From NCBI RefSeq assembly GCF_026210795.1, contig NC_089434.1:5208001-5272000 (forward strand): DNA of 64,000 bases, read 5' to 3'. Both the position numbers and the translations under genes were made by a program. The notes beneath the pieces were generated by a model, which ran no database searches, was not told the origin of the DNA, and worked only from the letters and a program-made list of their open reading frames with translations. The DNA comes from Rhizophagus irregularis. Lineage: Eukaryota; Glomeromycota; Glomeromycetes; Glomerales; Glomeraceae. The number at the start of each line of letters is the position of its first letter. Position 1 is the stretch's first letter. Shown here in pieces: positions 34,189 to 46,430 of this stretch.

Positions 34189-34323
34189 GGTGCTCGTTCC
34201 GCTCGTTTCAACTCTGAAACTTTTTTTTTTTCAAATTCAATACTTTTTTTACTCATAAAGAAATTATTTTAACCGTCTATATTTAGTTTCTATTTTTTTC
34301 GTTGTATATTATTTTATTTTATA

Positions 34324-34933
34324 ATGGATACTCAACCATCTACTCCTCCTCATGAGCAGTAATGAATTTTTTTTATTTTTATTTTAGTAAGTATACATTT
34401 ATCTTTGGTAATTTTTTTTTATTGCAGTACGTGCAGTACGCCTCCACCAAGTCCGGAAAACTCATCTTTATTCAACGATCTTCCGGGAAGATCCCAAGAT
34501 TTCGATTTTTTAAAAATCGAGGAAGTATCTAACGATCTGAAATCGAAAACCGAATCCCAAAAAAATGATTTAAAAGAGAACAAGAAAATTGAATCGGGTG
34601 AACTTCAAAGCGGTTCAGAATTTCAGGAAAAGTAATGAAACAACTTTTTTTTTTATTTTCATTTTATAAAACATGTTAATTTTTTTTTTTATTACAGTAA
34701 AATAAATCATTCATCATCTTTATCCACCGATTTAAAACAACCTAAAATCCGTTTCATTCTACAGCGGCCGCCGCTTCAAGAAATTAGTGAAAGTAAGTAA
34801 ATTTCGCTTGTCCCTTGCTGAATCAATACGTCGCATTTGTATGTTAAAAATATAACTATCGATCTTCAAATTCCATACTACAGGTTTCCCATGGATTCCG
34901 GCTCCGACCCCTATTGTAAAATTTTTAGAATGA
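34324..34933 (+). CDS. four-exon gene of unknown function, 127 residues
   Basis: Exons: 34324-34358, 34428-34631, 34698-34792 and 34884-34933. Introns are 69, 66 and 91 bases, all GT-AG, with acceptors attgcag, attacag and actacag. The frame is open throughout and ends at TGA 34931-34933. The product begins MDTQPSTPPHEHTCSTPPPS, is Ser/Pro-, Glu- and Lys-rich and probably disordered, and ends PTPIVKFLE. A more ordered stretch, KQPKIRFILQRPPLQEIS, sits near the end. The first acceptor has a second AG nine bases downstream, an in-frame alternative. Donors gtaatg and gtaagt fit the genome. Codons are less AT-biased than the flanks. I find no domain. It is divergent from the DUF1769 pseudogene. 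This is the best candidate for a live host gene in the window. Confidence 0.7.
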
Positions 34934-37027
34934 ATGTAAATATAAAGTTCTCTGATTTCTAATGTTGTTGGGAGAAGAAAGAACATTTTATATACTTGTA
35001 CATATATAATAAACATAACTAGCCAAATTACATTTTATCATACATACATTCTTTGCAAAAAAAATTTATTATCTTTTAGAAATAATATCAAATAATACAA
35101 AAAACGAAAAGTTCATTATATTTTATTTGATATTTTTTAGCCTAAATATAAATAAATATAATAAGTAGATAAAAAGTATTTAACTGTTAAATACTATTAA
35201 AAGAATTTCAATACCTTATTTATTAAAGAATCAATGGATTTTTGTGAATTATGTAAACACAAAGCACCCTTTTTTTGACCGTAATGATGGGCATAACGTA
35301 GGCCAAAATTTTCATAATTCTGGCCGGGGTGCTTAATATATGTATACGGTTATCATATGCAATTAAAATCTAACGGATGATCGAAACTTGCACGTGACCA
35401 TTATTTTTAACATCGTGACTTGGTTCGCGCTCAAGCTTTTATTTCACAACGGCTAGTACAGTAGTACTGTGTGTATTGTAAATTGTAATTTTTTAAGAAA
35501 TTGAATATTGAAAATGAATAAACCTGAAGGAAATTACCAGTTGATTTAAATCTTAAAATAATCTTAATTTTATTTTATTCATAATAATGGAGAGATTTAT
35601 ATTATATATCAAGGGATTAATTTTTGAAAAAAACTACATAGCTTAATACATATAAAAAAAAACACATAAAATAAAAATATAACACGAATAAAAACGAAAT
35701 AATAATAATAATAATATAATAAAAAAACTGAAAAAAATAAAGAAAAAAAGATAATATAATGAAAAAAAATAAAAAAATGATAAAAAAATAATAAAAAAAA
35801 ATAAAAAATTGATCAAAAAGATAGAAAAAAAAGAAAAAAAGGATAATAATATGATAATAAAAAAATAAAAAATAAAAAAATGACAAAAGATAGAAAAAAA
35901 AGATAATAATAATAAAAAATAAAAAAATGAGAAAAGATAAAATGAAAAAAAAAAAAGAATCCACGTAAATTTATTAAACAATTTTGATCAGGTGCCAGGT
36001 GGTTACAGTCTGAATCGGTATGAGAACATTTTTTTTTTGGGGGGTTTTTTTTTTAAATTTTTTTTTGTTCCGACACAGTCGACATAGTCTAGGTTAAAAA
36101 AAAAAGAAATTAGTGATATTTTTCGCGATTTGAAACTTAATTAATTCGTTTAACTAACCGGGTTTTTTTTGTTTTTTTTTGTTTTTTTTTGTATTTTAAT
36201 TAATCATAATCATATATTGTTTCTATACAACACAATTTACTGATTTTTCTTAAGGCTTGATGATGGCTGCTTTTAAATATAAAATTTGAGTTTGCGCAGC
36301 ATCATGATAAAGGGATTGTGAGGATTAAAAGAGTAATGATTATACGATCGTTGGCGTAAATAAATAATTTCAATAATACTCTTTATAAAAGAATTCTTTG
36401 TTCTTCTTTCAAAAAAAAGTAAACACGGAATCATAAGATCAAAACAAGAATGGGTCATGGGGATACATAGAACAAGTCTTTCAAGATATATACGGAAATA
36501 ATTACCTGTCAAATCAAAGAGATAACATGTGTGATAAAGTTATATAATGTAATTGTATACATTATAATAATTTTTATACGTGTATAAATCAAGTATATAA
36601 TAATTTTATTATTTTATTGGAAGTAGATAAAAGATAATCCAAATCCCAAATTCGGGATACAAAAACACAAAAGCAAAAAAAAAATAATTTTTTTTTTTCT
36701 TAGAAAAAGGATTGGAAATTTCAATAATTACCTATATTTAGATATATTTCGTATAAATGAGGACTATTATCTAAGCATTTTTAATTGATTGGAATAAACA
36801 ATGAAATACCGCAAATAGATAATTGCGAGAAGATTTTTTCTTACAATTCCGGACGTATGAGAGTATTTTTTAATAATTATCTAATAAATCATGTGATATG
36901 CCGTATTATGTATATTTTACTCTCTAATTGTTATACTAATTTGCAAATAATACGTTAAAAAGGGGTAGATTATGGATTGTGTAATTACTGTGCCAACCTT
37001 TTTATAATTATTTTAAATTATATTTTG
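34934..37027. other. AT-rich sequence with low-complexity A-rich tract
   Basis: The first part probably includes the 3' end of the four-exon gene (ataataaacata near 35006). A purine-rich simple tract (aaaaaataaaaaaatgataa) fills 35640-35960; its long minus-strand Phe/Leu/Ile frames are artefacts. Segment 36.1-36.45 kb resembles 14.04-14.5 kb. No gene. Confidence 0.5.
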
Positions 37028-37110
37028 TACCTCAGGGCTCAAGTTTATTATATATGTTGTACCTCAGGGCTCAAGTTTTTATTATATACGTTGTACCTCA
37101 GGGCTCAGGT
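37028..37110. repeat. tandem repeat of ttgtacctcagggctcaagt
   Basis: Three copies of a 31-33 bp unit (ttgtacctcagggctcaagt plus ttattatata(t/c)g), the last changing into a run of gcgtca(g/a) variants (37120-37160). Confidence 0.9.
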
Positions 37111-37589
37111 GTCGATCTGCGTCAGTTGATAATCGATGTGCGTCAGCTGCGTCAGATGCGCGTCAACTAATTAAATTAAACACATGCTAATCCAAGTTTT
37201 ATATTTTACATAACTCAAATAAGAATAAATTAGAATATTCTTATTTCATCTTATAACACGTTCCAATATGTTATTGGAATGATTATTGTAGGGATCATTT
37301 ATTCATTTATTCAAATAACGAAATAACGTCAACCTTTAAAAAATTTGATTTTTATTAAGAAGAGAGATAAAAAATTTATAATATGTATAATTCATGAATA
37401 AAAAGTTTTGAAACTTATGTATAGAACGAAAATATTGTTTGAAAAATACGTATCATGAACTACATCACAAAACTTTATTTAAATTTTGTATTTTATGCTT
37501 GATAAGATATGCTGCCTATTTTAATAATTATAACCAATGTTGGAGATTAGCGCTATAAACGGGCATGAAATTTCTAAATTACTGAATTA

Positions 37590-38890
37590 CTGAATTATTT
37601 ATCAAACTCATTCGATCTCCCTTTGTGCCTTGATTCTTCGTCACGGAATTCCTTTCATTAGCAGGGCCACGTACCATATAACGTAATGTGGCTTTTACTT
37701 GTGGCGATACTTTCTTCTTTTTTGATTGTTTTCACAGGTCCTTCTTGAGGTAGATCTCTATCCTAATTGTCTTCACGTTCTGCTTTTCCAAGCGATGTGT
37801 GAAGCCGGAGATTGAAAATTTAATTTAGGTAAAAGAATCGTGAAAATCGTGAAAGGAAGAAAGTTGTTTAATAAGGAGATACTTGAAAAGTTCTATTTAT
37901 AATTTTTTTTAAAAAAAATATACCTTAAACCACCCCTCTATTTTTAGGAACAGAATCAAAAAAAAAAATTTTCAACAGATTCGGGAATCATGTAACAATA
38001 TCGACTATGAAAGTAATATCGCCCATCCAATATAAATGTAAATCTGTAGAGGACCACCGACCACGCGAGCTTTGATATACTAAGGAAAATAAAGAATAAT
38101 AATATTATTTTTTTTCTCTTTATAATAACATCATGAATCTCGAAATTAAACAATGCTTACCTAATAAATTTGGCTACATCTCATCACAGTTTATGTTAGT
38201 AATATGCACTTCTTGATATCTTGATTGATGAAATGCATCAATTCTCTATCATTCATACATACGCTCACGTAAATTTGTTGTCCAATTTCTTTTAATGATC
38301 TAGAGAAATACTGACGTTATAGAAGAGGAATGAATTTCATGCTAAACTTTTGCCAACAAGAGACATTGCTTTAATTATCATCATTCATACCATGAGATTT
38401 GTAATTCGTTGGATTACTTGGATAATTTTTGATTTGCTAATAAAAGTTGTTTCAATGGAAGTAATAGAGCTGGAATGAACTTAAAAATAAGGTTGATAGA
38501 ATGTGAAACGATTTCATCGCCTTAGCATCTATGAGTAGTAAGATTTCTGAAGTTAAGTATTACATCCGAACCTTATTATATGCTAATTCATAAACGAATT
38601 TCTTTATATATACCTTGATCCTCGATAATTAGTTGTCCTTGGAAATTAATACATATACCACGAAATATCATTTTTAGAACCGTTTGATCTTGGATATTCC
38701 TGAAGGCTGTATTGCTTTCAGTTTAGTTGGTTTACGTGCAACTTTTGATCTTGATGATTCCATTTTTCATGGTATAATACAATTAATTTTTCTTGGAAAG
38801 TATCGAAAGTATCCCAAACCGGAGATTGATAACTTCTACTCTTTAAACTATATCTTTCATCTTTGACAAACGCCTTTTTTTTGATGATAA
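37590..38890 (-). pseudogene. degraded multi-exon gene, unidentified
   Basis: Three minus-strand islands look coding. At 38880-38650: RYSLKSRSYQSPVWDTFDTF, then YHEKWNHQDQKLHVN. At 38150-37960, in mixed frames: SSRGRWSSTDLHLYWMGDIT. At 37800-37590: VSPQVKATLRYMVRGPANER and QGTKGDRMSL. They share orientation and lie in order, separated by AT-rich sequence with stops. Frame changes occur inside islands. I do not recognise the family. A broken host gene is the likeliest explanation, but unrelated fragments are possible. Confidence 0.35.
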
Positions 38891-40373
38891 ATCTGTTATA
38901 TTAGATGACTCTTGTTGGAAAATTTTATATCACTACCAATTATAAGATCTATAATAAATAAATTTTAATTAATTTCACGCATTATTTAATACTATTGTGA
39001 CTTTGTGACTTTAAAACACTCGCCTTCATAATTTTTTAAACGCGTGAATTGCTCTTATGTTGTCCTGCCTAAAACAGTTTGTTCATAGCCGGCAAATTAT
39101 CTTGACTAGTAAATTACAATCATATAATTAGAAGTTGTAGTATTGGGAGCTTGTGAATGTAGATTTTTTGGGTAAAACTATAGCGAAGTATATGTAAAAA
39201 AAAACCAATTAACTAATTTTTTTTTAAAAAAAAATCCCCATTATTACCGAAATTCAACGAACTCTACCTTCCCCCCTTCCATCATTACACCAAAAATGCG
39301 CCTGGTGCACGTGGTAATTTGATATATCCCTAAACACAAAAAAAAAAAAAATTCGTTATCAAGTTATCTAATCACAACTTAAAAATAAACCTGTAATTTA
39401 ACCAGTATAACAACATCTAAAAAAAAAACCTGTATACATGGGTATTTGAAGGAGAACAACGAAAAAATTATAATATGTTACGAAACCTAAAAATTTTTTT
39501 TTTTAATTTAATACGTTTTTAGATAATTCATTTTATTCCCAGAATAATTATTTCCCGTATTTTACCGTTTTCCTGAATTTTAATTAATTTTATACAGTAA
39601 TTTACCGTTTTTACCGAATTTTAGTTTTTACCGAATTTTAATTTATACACTAATTAAATTAATTAATAAAAAAAAAGAGAAAAGAAAAAAAAAGAAAAAA
39701 AATACATTTTTGTAACGAAGTACTAATGAGAATATATTTTTATTTACAATAAAACTGCAACATTTCATGAATTTTCGCGGAGTCTACTTCCGATAAGAAA
39801 TTTTTTTTTCTCAAGTAAAAACCTGTTTATCAGTTTATATCAGGAATATAAATGTATAAAGTATGCAACTAAGCCCATTCGTCAGATTTGGATCTAAACT
39901 TCATATGTATTGATATAAAACTTAAATTTGTTTGTTATAGAACAAAGCCAATAATTGCATCATATTATCATATATAAATATATAAATATACAGTAATTTT
40001 TAATTACTACTTTTTGTTTACTTGACGCTCATTCGTAAAAGTTATTTATTTTCTTTGTAATATATATATATATATGTATATATACTGTATTATATATATA
40101 TATACACAATTAAATTTACTTTTTTACTTTGCTGAAACAAATAGTAATAGAGTTATGTTCATAATTTCTTTGTCTCTAAAAATAATTATTCAATGACTGG
40201 ATCGATTCTCTTGTACGAATTAACTTGTGAAAGTTTAAATTACGCACATCAGGTAACTATTTTTATTTATAAGAAATGTACACAAATTTGAAGAATTACA
40301 TATCCGATTACTAATGTTTTCGTTACGATAAAGGTTGATCCGAATCTTAAAAGAAAAGTATAATATCAATTTT
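38891..40373. other. AT-rich spacer
   Basis: Poly-A/T runs and an alternating ta tract (40064-40107). No gene seen. Confidence 0.4.
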
Positions 40374-40612
40374 ATGAAGAGATACAGAAAAAACTATACC
40401 AAGAAGGAAACTTCAAGTGATAATAACCCACTTGCAAATGACTCGAATGACTCAAACCTCAAAGAGCAATGAGGGAATTGATGATAACAAACATGATTTG
40501 AACCTGAAAAACTTGAAACTGCGAGTGAAGAAGAAGAAGAAAGCGATGATAACCCACTTGCGAATGGTTCGAACTCTAAGGAAAACTGAAACGGCAAGTC
40601 AGGAGAAATGAC
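40374..40612 (+). pseudogene. duplicated coding remnant with DNNPLAN motif
   Basis: ATG 40374 opens MKRYRKNYTKKETSSDNNPL ... NLKEQ then TGA (40470-40472). After a frame change the motif recurs: KLETASEEEEESDDNPLANG ... KEN then TGA near 40587. The duplicated acidic segment with intervening shift suggests a decayed exon with an internal repeat. Unknown function. Confidence 0.35.
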
Positions 40613-43600
40613 ACGAAATTGGATCAGATGATTGAAAGGTCAAATTTTATGTCGTAAATTAATGGGAATTATTTTCAATTAGGATCAACTTTAATATTTA
40701 AAATTTTAGATCATCTTAATCTCTTGTTAGAACACGAATTATATTATGACAAATACTGTAAATATCGTATAATAATAATAATTTTTTTTCTTTTGAATTT
40801 TATCATTATTTAAAATTTTTTCAACATATGCATATGATGTTTCAAAGCATGTTTATTTTGAATGGATTTATTAGTGCCCTTTGTTATGAGTTTATTTTTT
40901 TAAGAAAAATCAAAAGGATCGTTGATCGACATACAGTATTTTTGATTTGATACACAGAACGCCCCCATGCTAAAGAAACAATAAATATTGGGTGAGAAAA
41001 AAAAAATCCCCTGCAACTTGTAGATCAGGTATCAAATCGGAAGTTTGATATAGTTGGATTTAGAAAATAATTATAAGCCCGATTTGTAAACGTACTACGT
41101 CAAATTTTAAACGAAAAATATTTTTGTAAACTGTATTTCATGACTTTTTACGTTAATTATTTTCGTACATCCAAACAACATTTATACATGTAACGCGTTT
41201 TCCTTTCTTCAAATCTCTCTGATTTGAAAGATATTTCCTTATTTATCCGTATGTGCCCTGTTTCAACTTAGTTTACCCCCTTTACTCTTCTTCGCGGAAT
41301 TTGGAAGACTTGTTCTAATGTTCTATGCAAATATTTATATATAAATTGGAAAAGTTGGCTTCGAGTAAATTTACATGCGTAAGATTATATTTTATGAATA
41401 AGAGCTAATGTCTCTTTAATACGACTTTATTCTCTCTAAAAAAAAAAAAACCAAAAAAAAAGCAGAAAAAGTAAAGAAAAAAAGAAAAAAAAAAAATTTG
41501 ACGGTACGCTAAGTAAATATATTAAAATTTCATTAAGCTTACAACTCATGGGCAAAACATCAACTAAATAATCTTTTATTTTTTATTTTGTAGTTTCTTC
41601 GTATCTTCATTTCTTCGCGTTGAAATCATTCGTAAATACCTCCCAGCTTTTATAACGGACTCAATTGTCATTTTTAAATTATTCAATTCATTATGTTATC
41701 TATGCTTTTTTCGTATATCTTTTTTTTTTAATTATTATAATTCCATTGATTTCCATTTTATCCCTCGATACAACTCCGAACGTATTAACTCCGAATATTA
41801 TTGACACAGAATTACTATTTTTTCGTTAATATCATAGCCGGCTTAAATTTAAAAAATTTTTATATATTTTTTATATATTTTTTTTCTATTTTTTTATATT
41901 TTTTTCTCCTTTATATATATATACACATTTTCTTTTTTTTTTTAATAACTTACAAATAAATATAAAAATGAATTGAAATCAAGCAATACATCCTCTAGTT
42001 TTCACATGAAATTTTTATAAAAAACTACTAAATATACTAATCACGATTGCCGTAAGTAACGATTATTATATATCGAATTACAACCTTTAGAGGTTGTAAT
42101 ATTATAAACGTAAGCTGTAAATTGTGGGTAGCTAAAAGATGGTAATTCTGATTTACAACCGTTATACTGTATTTACTTGACTTTTGGACTTACAACTATT
42201 TACGGAGACCAACATTAATCACGAAGTAATTTTAGAGAATTTTTCATAACGTTTTGCGTTAAAGGAATTCACAAGTATATCAACTTCGCCTGATTAATTT
42301 ACTCTTATGATAATAAAGTTTCAATCAATAATTTGTGAAAGAATAAGTGTCCCAATTATCCTTAATTCATCTGGTGTATTCCATTCGCCAATTTCATTCG
42401 CCAATTTCATCATTCGTCAATTTCATTATTCGTCAATATAAAATGCATTCACGTCATAGATACGGAGATACGCAGGGATCTTCAAGTCAAAAACACGTTT
42501 TATCATGACGTGCATGCACTTGATTTTTTGCCAGCTCAGCATATTGACATATCGGCATTATCGGCATATCAAAATTATCAAAACATGATAATGTTGCGTT
42601 ACGTTGCGTTACGTTACATATGTAACGTTTATTCATTGATTTTATGTATCGCTGCATATGTTTGTCATTTCGATCTATATAATATAAGTTAGTACATTTT
42701 TAAATGAATAATTTTTAATTTTTAATAATTTAAATAACTATTTTTATTTGTTAAAACTTTTTCGGTTAAATAAATTCCGTCAAAAAAAAAAAAAAAATAT
42801 GCACACTCCTGTTCCTTTTTTTTTTATTTTTTATTTTACTTGATTTTAAAGATATGTTACAAAATTGACAAAAAAGTTATCTCATATCCAAATTTGTAGA
42901 TCATTCTTCAAATATATTAATAAACCTGAGAATTTTTAAGGCTTATTGCGCAAATAAATTGATGTCGCACAACAAGGTCACATACAAGTTCGAATGTGAA
43001 CGAATTTTTTGATCTACGAGATATTACTCTTGAAAAATATCGATTATTTCTTGTTATATGATGTGGCAAAATTCCCGGTATCGGAATGTTTATAAAAAAC
43101 AATTACCGCTTCTTTTTTGTAGAAAATTCATAACATAAAAAATTTATAAAATTTATTGATTTTTTTCATATGATTTTACTTTTGAAATTAATAAAATTTA
43201 TCAAAATACTTGATAACGGATAATGACACAAAAAAAAAAAAAATTTGGGTTTGTTTTTATCCCCATCCTTTTATTTCTTTTACAGAATTTCATTAAACTG
43301 AAAAGGTTCCATTCAAATCATGCTTTCGAAGATCCTAACTTTTTATCGGTCGGATTTTACGTTTTAATATGTACCCATAAATAAATAAAAAGGGTCATTT
43401 ATTCCCGATTTGTATTCATAGCCAGAATTTTTATCAATCTATTTCCCATAAATGTAGAACAAGATGAGAAAATCATATTTTAAAAATTTGTAATTTATAA
43501 AAAAAAAATATTTTTCATTTATTTCTTTTTTTGTCATCAAAAAAAAAAATAAATAAATAAATATCAATCAAGTTGTAAGAATATTCACATTGGAACTTCT

Positions 43601-44959
43601 GATAAATAATAATAATGTTATATTGCTTCTTCAAAATAATTTATTTTATAAACAAATTGAAGTTTTTTTCTTTTAAATAATTAAAAATATTTCAACATTT
43701 AACTTACTTTGATACTATATATAATTACCAAACTTGGAAACAATTACATTGTTTATTTATTACAAGTCATTTCTACTGTCATACTTGGATCGGGTATCAC
43801 CCAATTATTTCCCTATCCGTGAAAATGGGCTTATTTGTGTGAAAATTTCATAAGATGATCATTGATTAAGTTTCATTGATGTATTGATGTAACAAATATT
43901 ATGAAAGTAAAGTCATCCGATGAATCGATTAATCTATTAAATCTTTATTATTATGTTTCCATTACAAACCAAACCATATATGGTAATCTATTATGATATA
44001 TCGATAAGACGATCACTTAAGGGTTTGGAATTTTCTTTTTTAATAATTTTTTAATAAACAAGTAACTGTTTTTTATAATAATTCATTCGATTAAGAATAC
44101 TATTATTCTTCTATAACAATCACTAGAATAATTATCATTGGATCATCCTCAAATTTTTATGTATTCTTTTATTGAAAATTTTCCATCATTTTACCATCCT
44201 TTCATGTGTTCATATGAAAAAACATATTCCAAATTGGAAAAATGCAAGCCGCCAAAGCCCCCTAAAAAAGCCTTAATAAAATAAATTGTTGTTTTGATCA
44301 CAAGGAATTATTTAACTAATTCAATTAATCAAACAGGATGTTAATTATAATCGTCTTTTCATCGGCTTTGCCGTTGCTTGCCGTTGACGGTTGACCGGTT
44401 TTTTACAAGGAAAAAAAAGAAAAAAACAACAAAGCCTCCAAAAGCCTCTAAAGATCGAACTGGATCATATGTAAGTTGACACAATTGGTTTTATCGTTAA
44501 CTGGTTTTTATAAAAAAAAAAAAAATTCGAAAATTTTTTATATAAATATGTTGTCCGTTCAGCGATTGATTTTTTATGTCTTTATTCCTTTTTTTCTTTA
44601 TTAATCTTTTCCTATATTAATCTTTTCCTATATTATTCATTTCTTCTTTTTTCCTACTTTTGGTACTATAAATTACTGAATTCATATACATTCCTTTATA
44701 ATAAAACATAATTATTATAAAATTCCTTATCACTTTTTCTCGAAATTAATACATCTACTTCCTACCAAATCAATATTTAAATATTATTATTAATTATTAT
44801 TTATTATTAATTATTATCAATTATCATTATTTATTTATTTTTTATACACCATTCTAACTGAATTTTGTATATTATAATATCGATTTTTCATTCCTTTATC
44901 GAAAGAAGAAAATAATTAACAGATTTAAATTAATGGAAAGGGTTTAAAAACTCCCTACG
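40613..44959. other. long AT-rich stretch without genes
   Basis: Contains poly-A runs, a short repeat of cattcg(c/t)caatttcatt (42381-42437) and repeated gttacgttgc steps (42592-42625). Small frames (42510-42692, 42917-43102) show no family signal. Confidence 0.5.
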
Positions 44960-44989
44960 CCCTACATCAGCGAATTATCGACATCTGGA

Positions 44990-46430
44990 TTTACTTTTAC
45001 TTATCGACGAGCTGTGCTAGATATATATTTTTGCAGATTTTTTTATTATTAAATTTTGACGAGCTGTGCTAGATATAATTTGCAGATTTTTTATTTTTTT
45101 TTATAACAACACTCAATTATCGACAAAATTGCAGATTTTTTTATTAGATTTTTTTTTATATTAACATTCACTTATCAACGAACTATATATTTATAGATTT
45201 ATTTATAATATTTATTTTTTTTATAATACCTAATTATCGACGAACTCTGCTAGATATATATTTATAGATTTATTTATAATACTTACTTTTTTTATAATAC
45301 CTAATTATCGACGAACTCTGCTAGATATATTTTATGCAGATTTTTTATTGGATTTTTTTTTTATTACACCCAATTATCGACGAGCTGTGCGAGATATATT
45401 TTTTGCAGATTTTTATTTATAACACTCACTTATCGACGAGCTGTGCTAATAATATATAGTTTTAGATTTATTTATAATACTTACTTTTTTATAATACTTA
45501 ATTATTTTAATTATCGACGAAATTTGCTAGATATATTTTGCAGAATTTTTTTTTTAATATTCACTTATCGACGAACTGTGCTAGATATATATTTTTAGAT
45601 TTATTTATAATACTTAATACTTAATTATCGACGAACTTCGCTAGATATATTTTTGCAGAACTTTTTTTTAATATTCACTTATCGACCGAAATCGACGAAC
45701 TGTGCTAGATATATATTTTTAGATTTTTATTTATAATACTTACTTTTTTTATAATACTTAATTATCGACGAACTGCTAGATATATTTTTGCAGATTTTTT
45801 TTTAATATTCACTTATCAACCGAAATCGACGAATTGTAGATATATTTTTGTAGATTTTTTTTATTATTAGATTTTTTTATTATTAGAATTTTTTTTTATA
45901 ATATTCACTTGTCGACCGAAATCGACGAATGCGCTAGATATTTTTGCAGAATTTTTTTTTTATTATTCATTTATCGACCGAAATCGACGAATTGCGCTAG
46001 ATATATTTTTGCAGAATTTTTTTTATTATTCACTCATCGACCGAAATCGACGAATTGTACTAGATATTTATTTTTAGATTTTTATTTATAATACTTACTT
46101 TTTTTATAATACTTAATTATCGACGAACTGCTAGATATAATTTTGCAGATTTTTTTTTAATATTCACTTATCGACCGAAATCGACGAATTGTGCTAGATA
46201 TATTTTTGTAGATTTTTTTTATTATTAGATTTTTTTATTATTATAATATTCACTTATCGACCGAAATCGACGAATTGCGCTAGATATTTTTGCAGAATTT
46301 TTTTTTTATTATTCATTTATCGACCGAAATCGACGAATTGCGCTAGATATATTTTTGCAGAATTTTTTTTATTATTCACTCATCGACCGAAATCGACGAA
46401 TTGTGCTAGATATATTTTTGCAGACCCAGA
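44990..46430. repeat. minisatellite array built on tatcgac-gaa-ctgtgctagata
   Basis: About 18 to 20 imperfect copies of a 55-105 bp unit: ttatcgacgaactgtgctag, atatatttttgcagattttt, then T-rich sequence and ataatacttaatta or atattcactta. Two subtypes alternate, one with a duplicated cgaccgaaatcgacgaatt and one without. Further single copies lie at the borders of the higher-order units to the right (46920-46970, 47500-47610, 48190-48240, 48710-48800, 48950-49000). The frame at 45909-46091 is a repeat product. Confidence 0.92.

Noticed and set aside
35617-35981. Two long minus-strand Phe/Ile/Leu-rich frames (possible membrane proteins).
   Set aside because: They are translations of an A-rich simple tract on the plus strand.
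44990-46430. CRISPR-like array.
   Set aside because: Units vary in length, the spacers are themselves related T-rich sequence, there are no cas genes, and the context is eukaryotic; it is a minisatellite.
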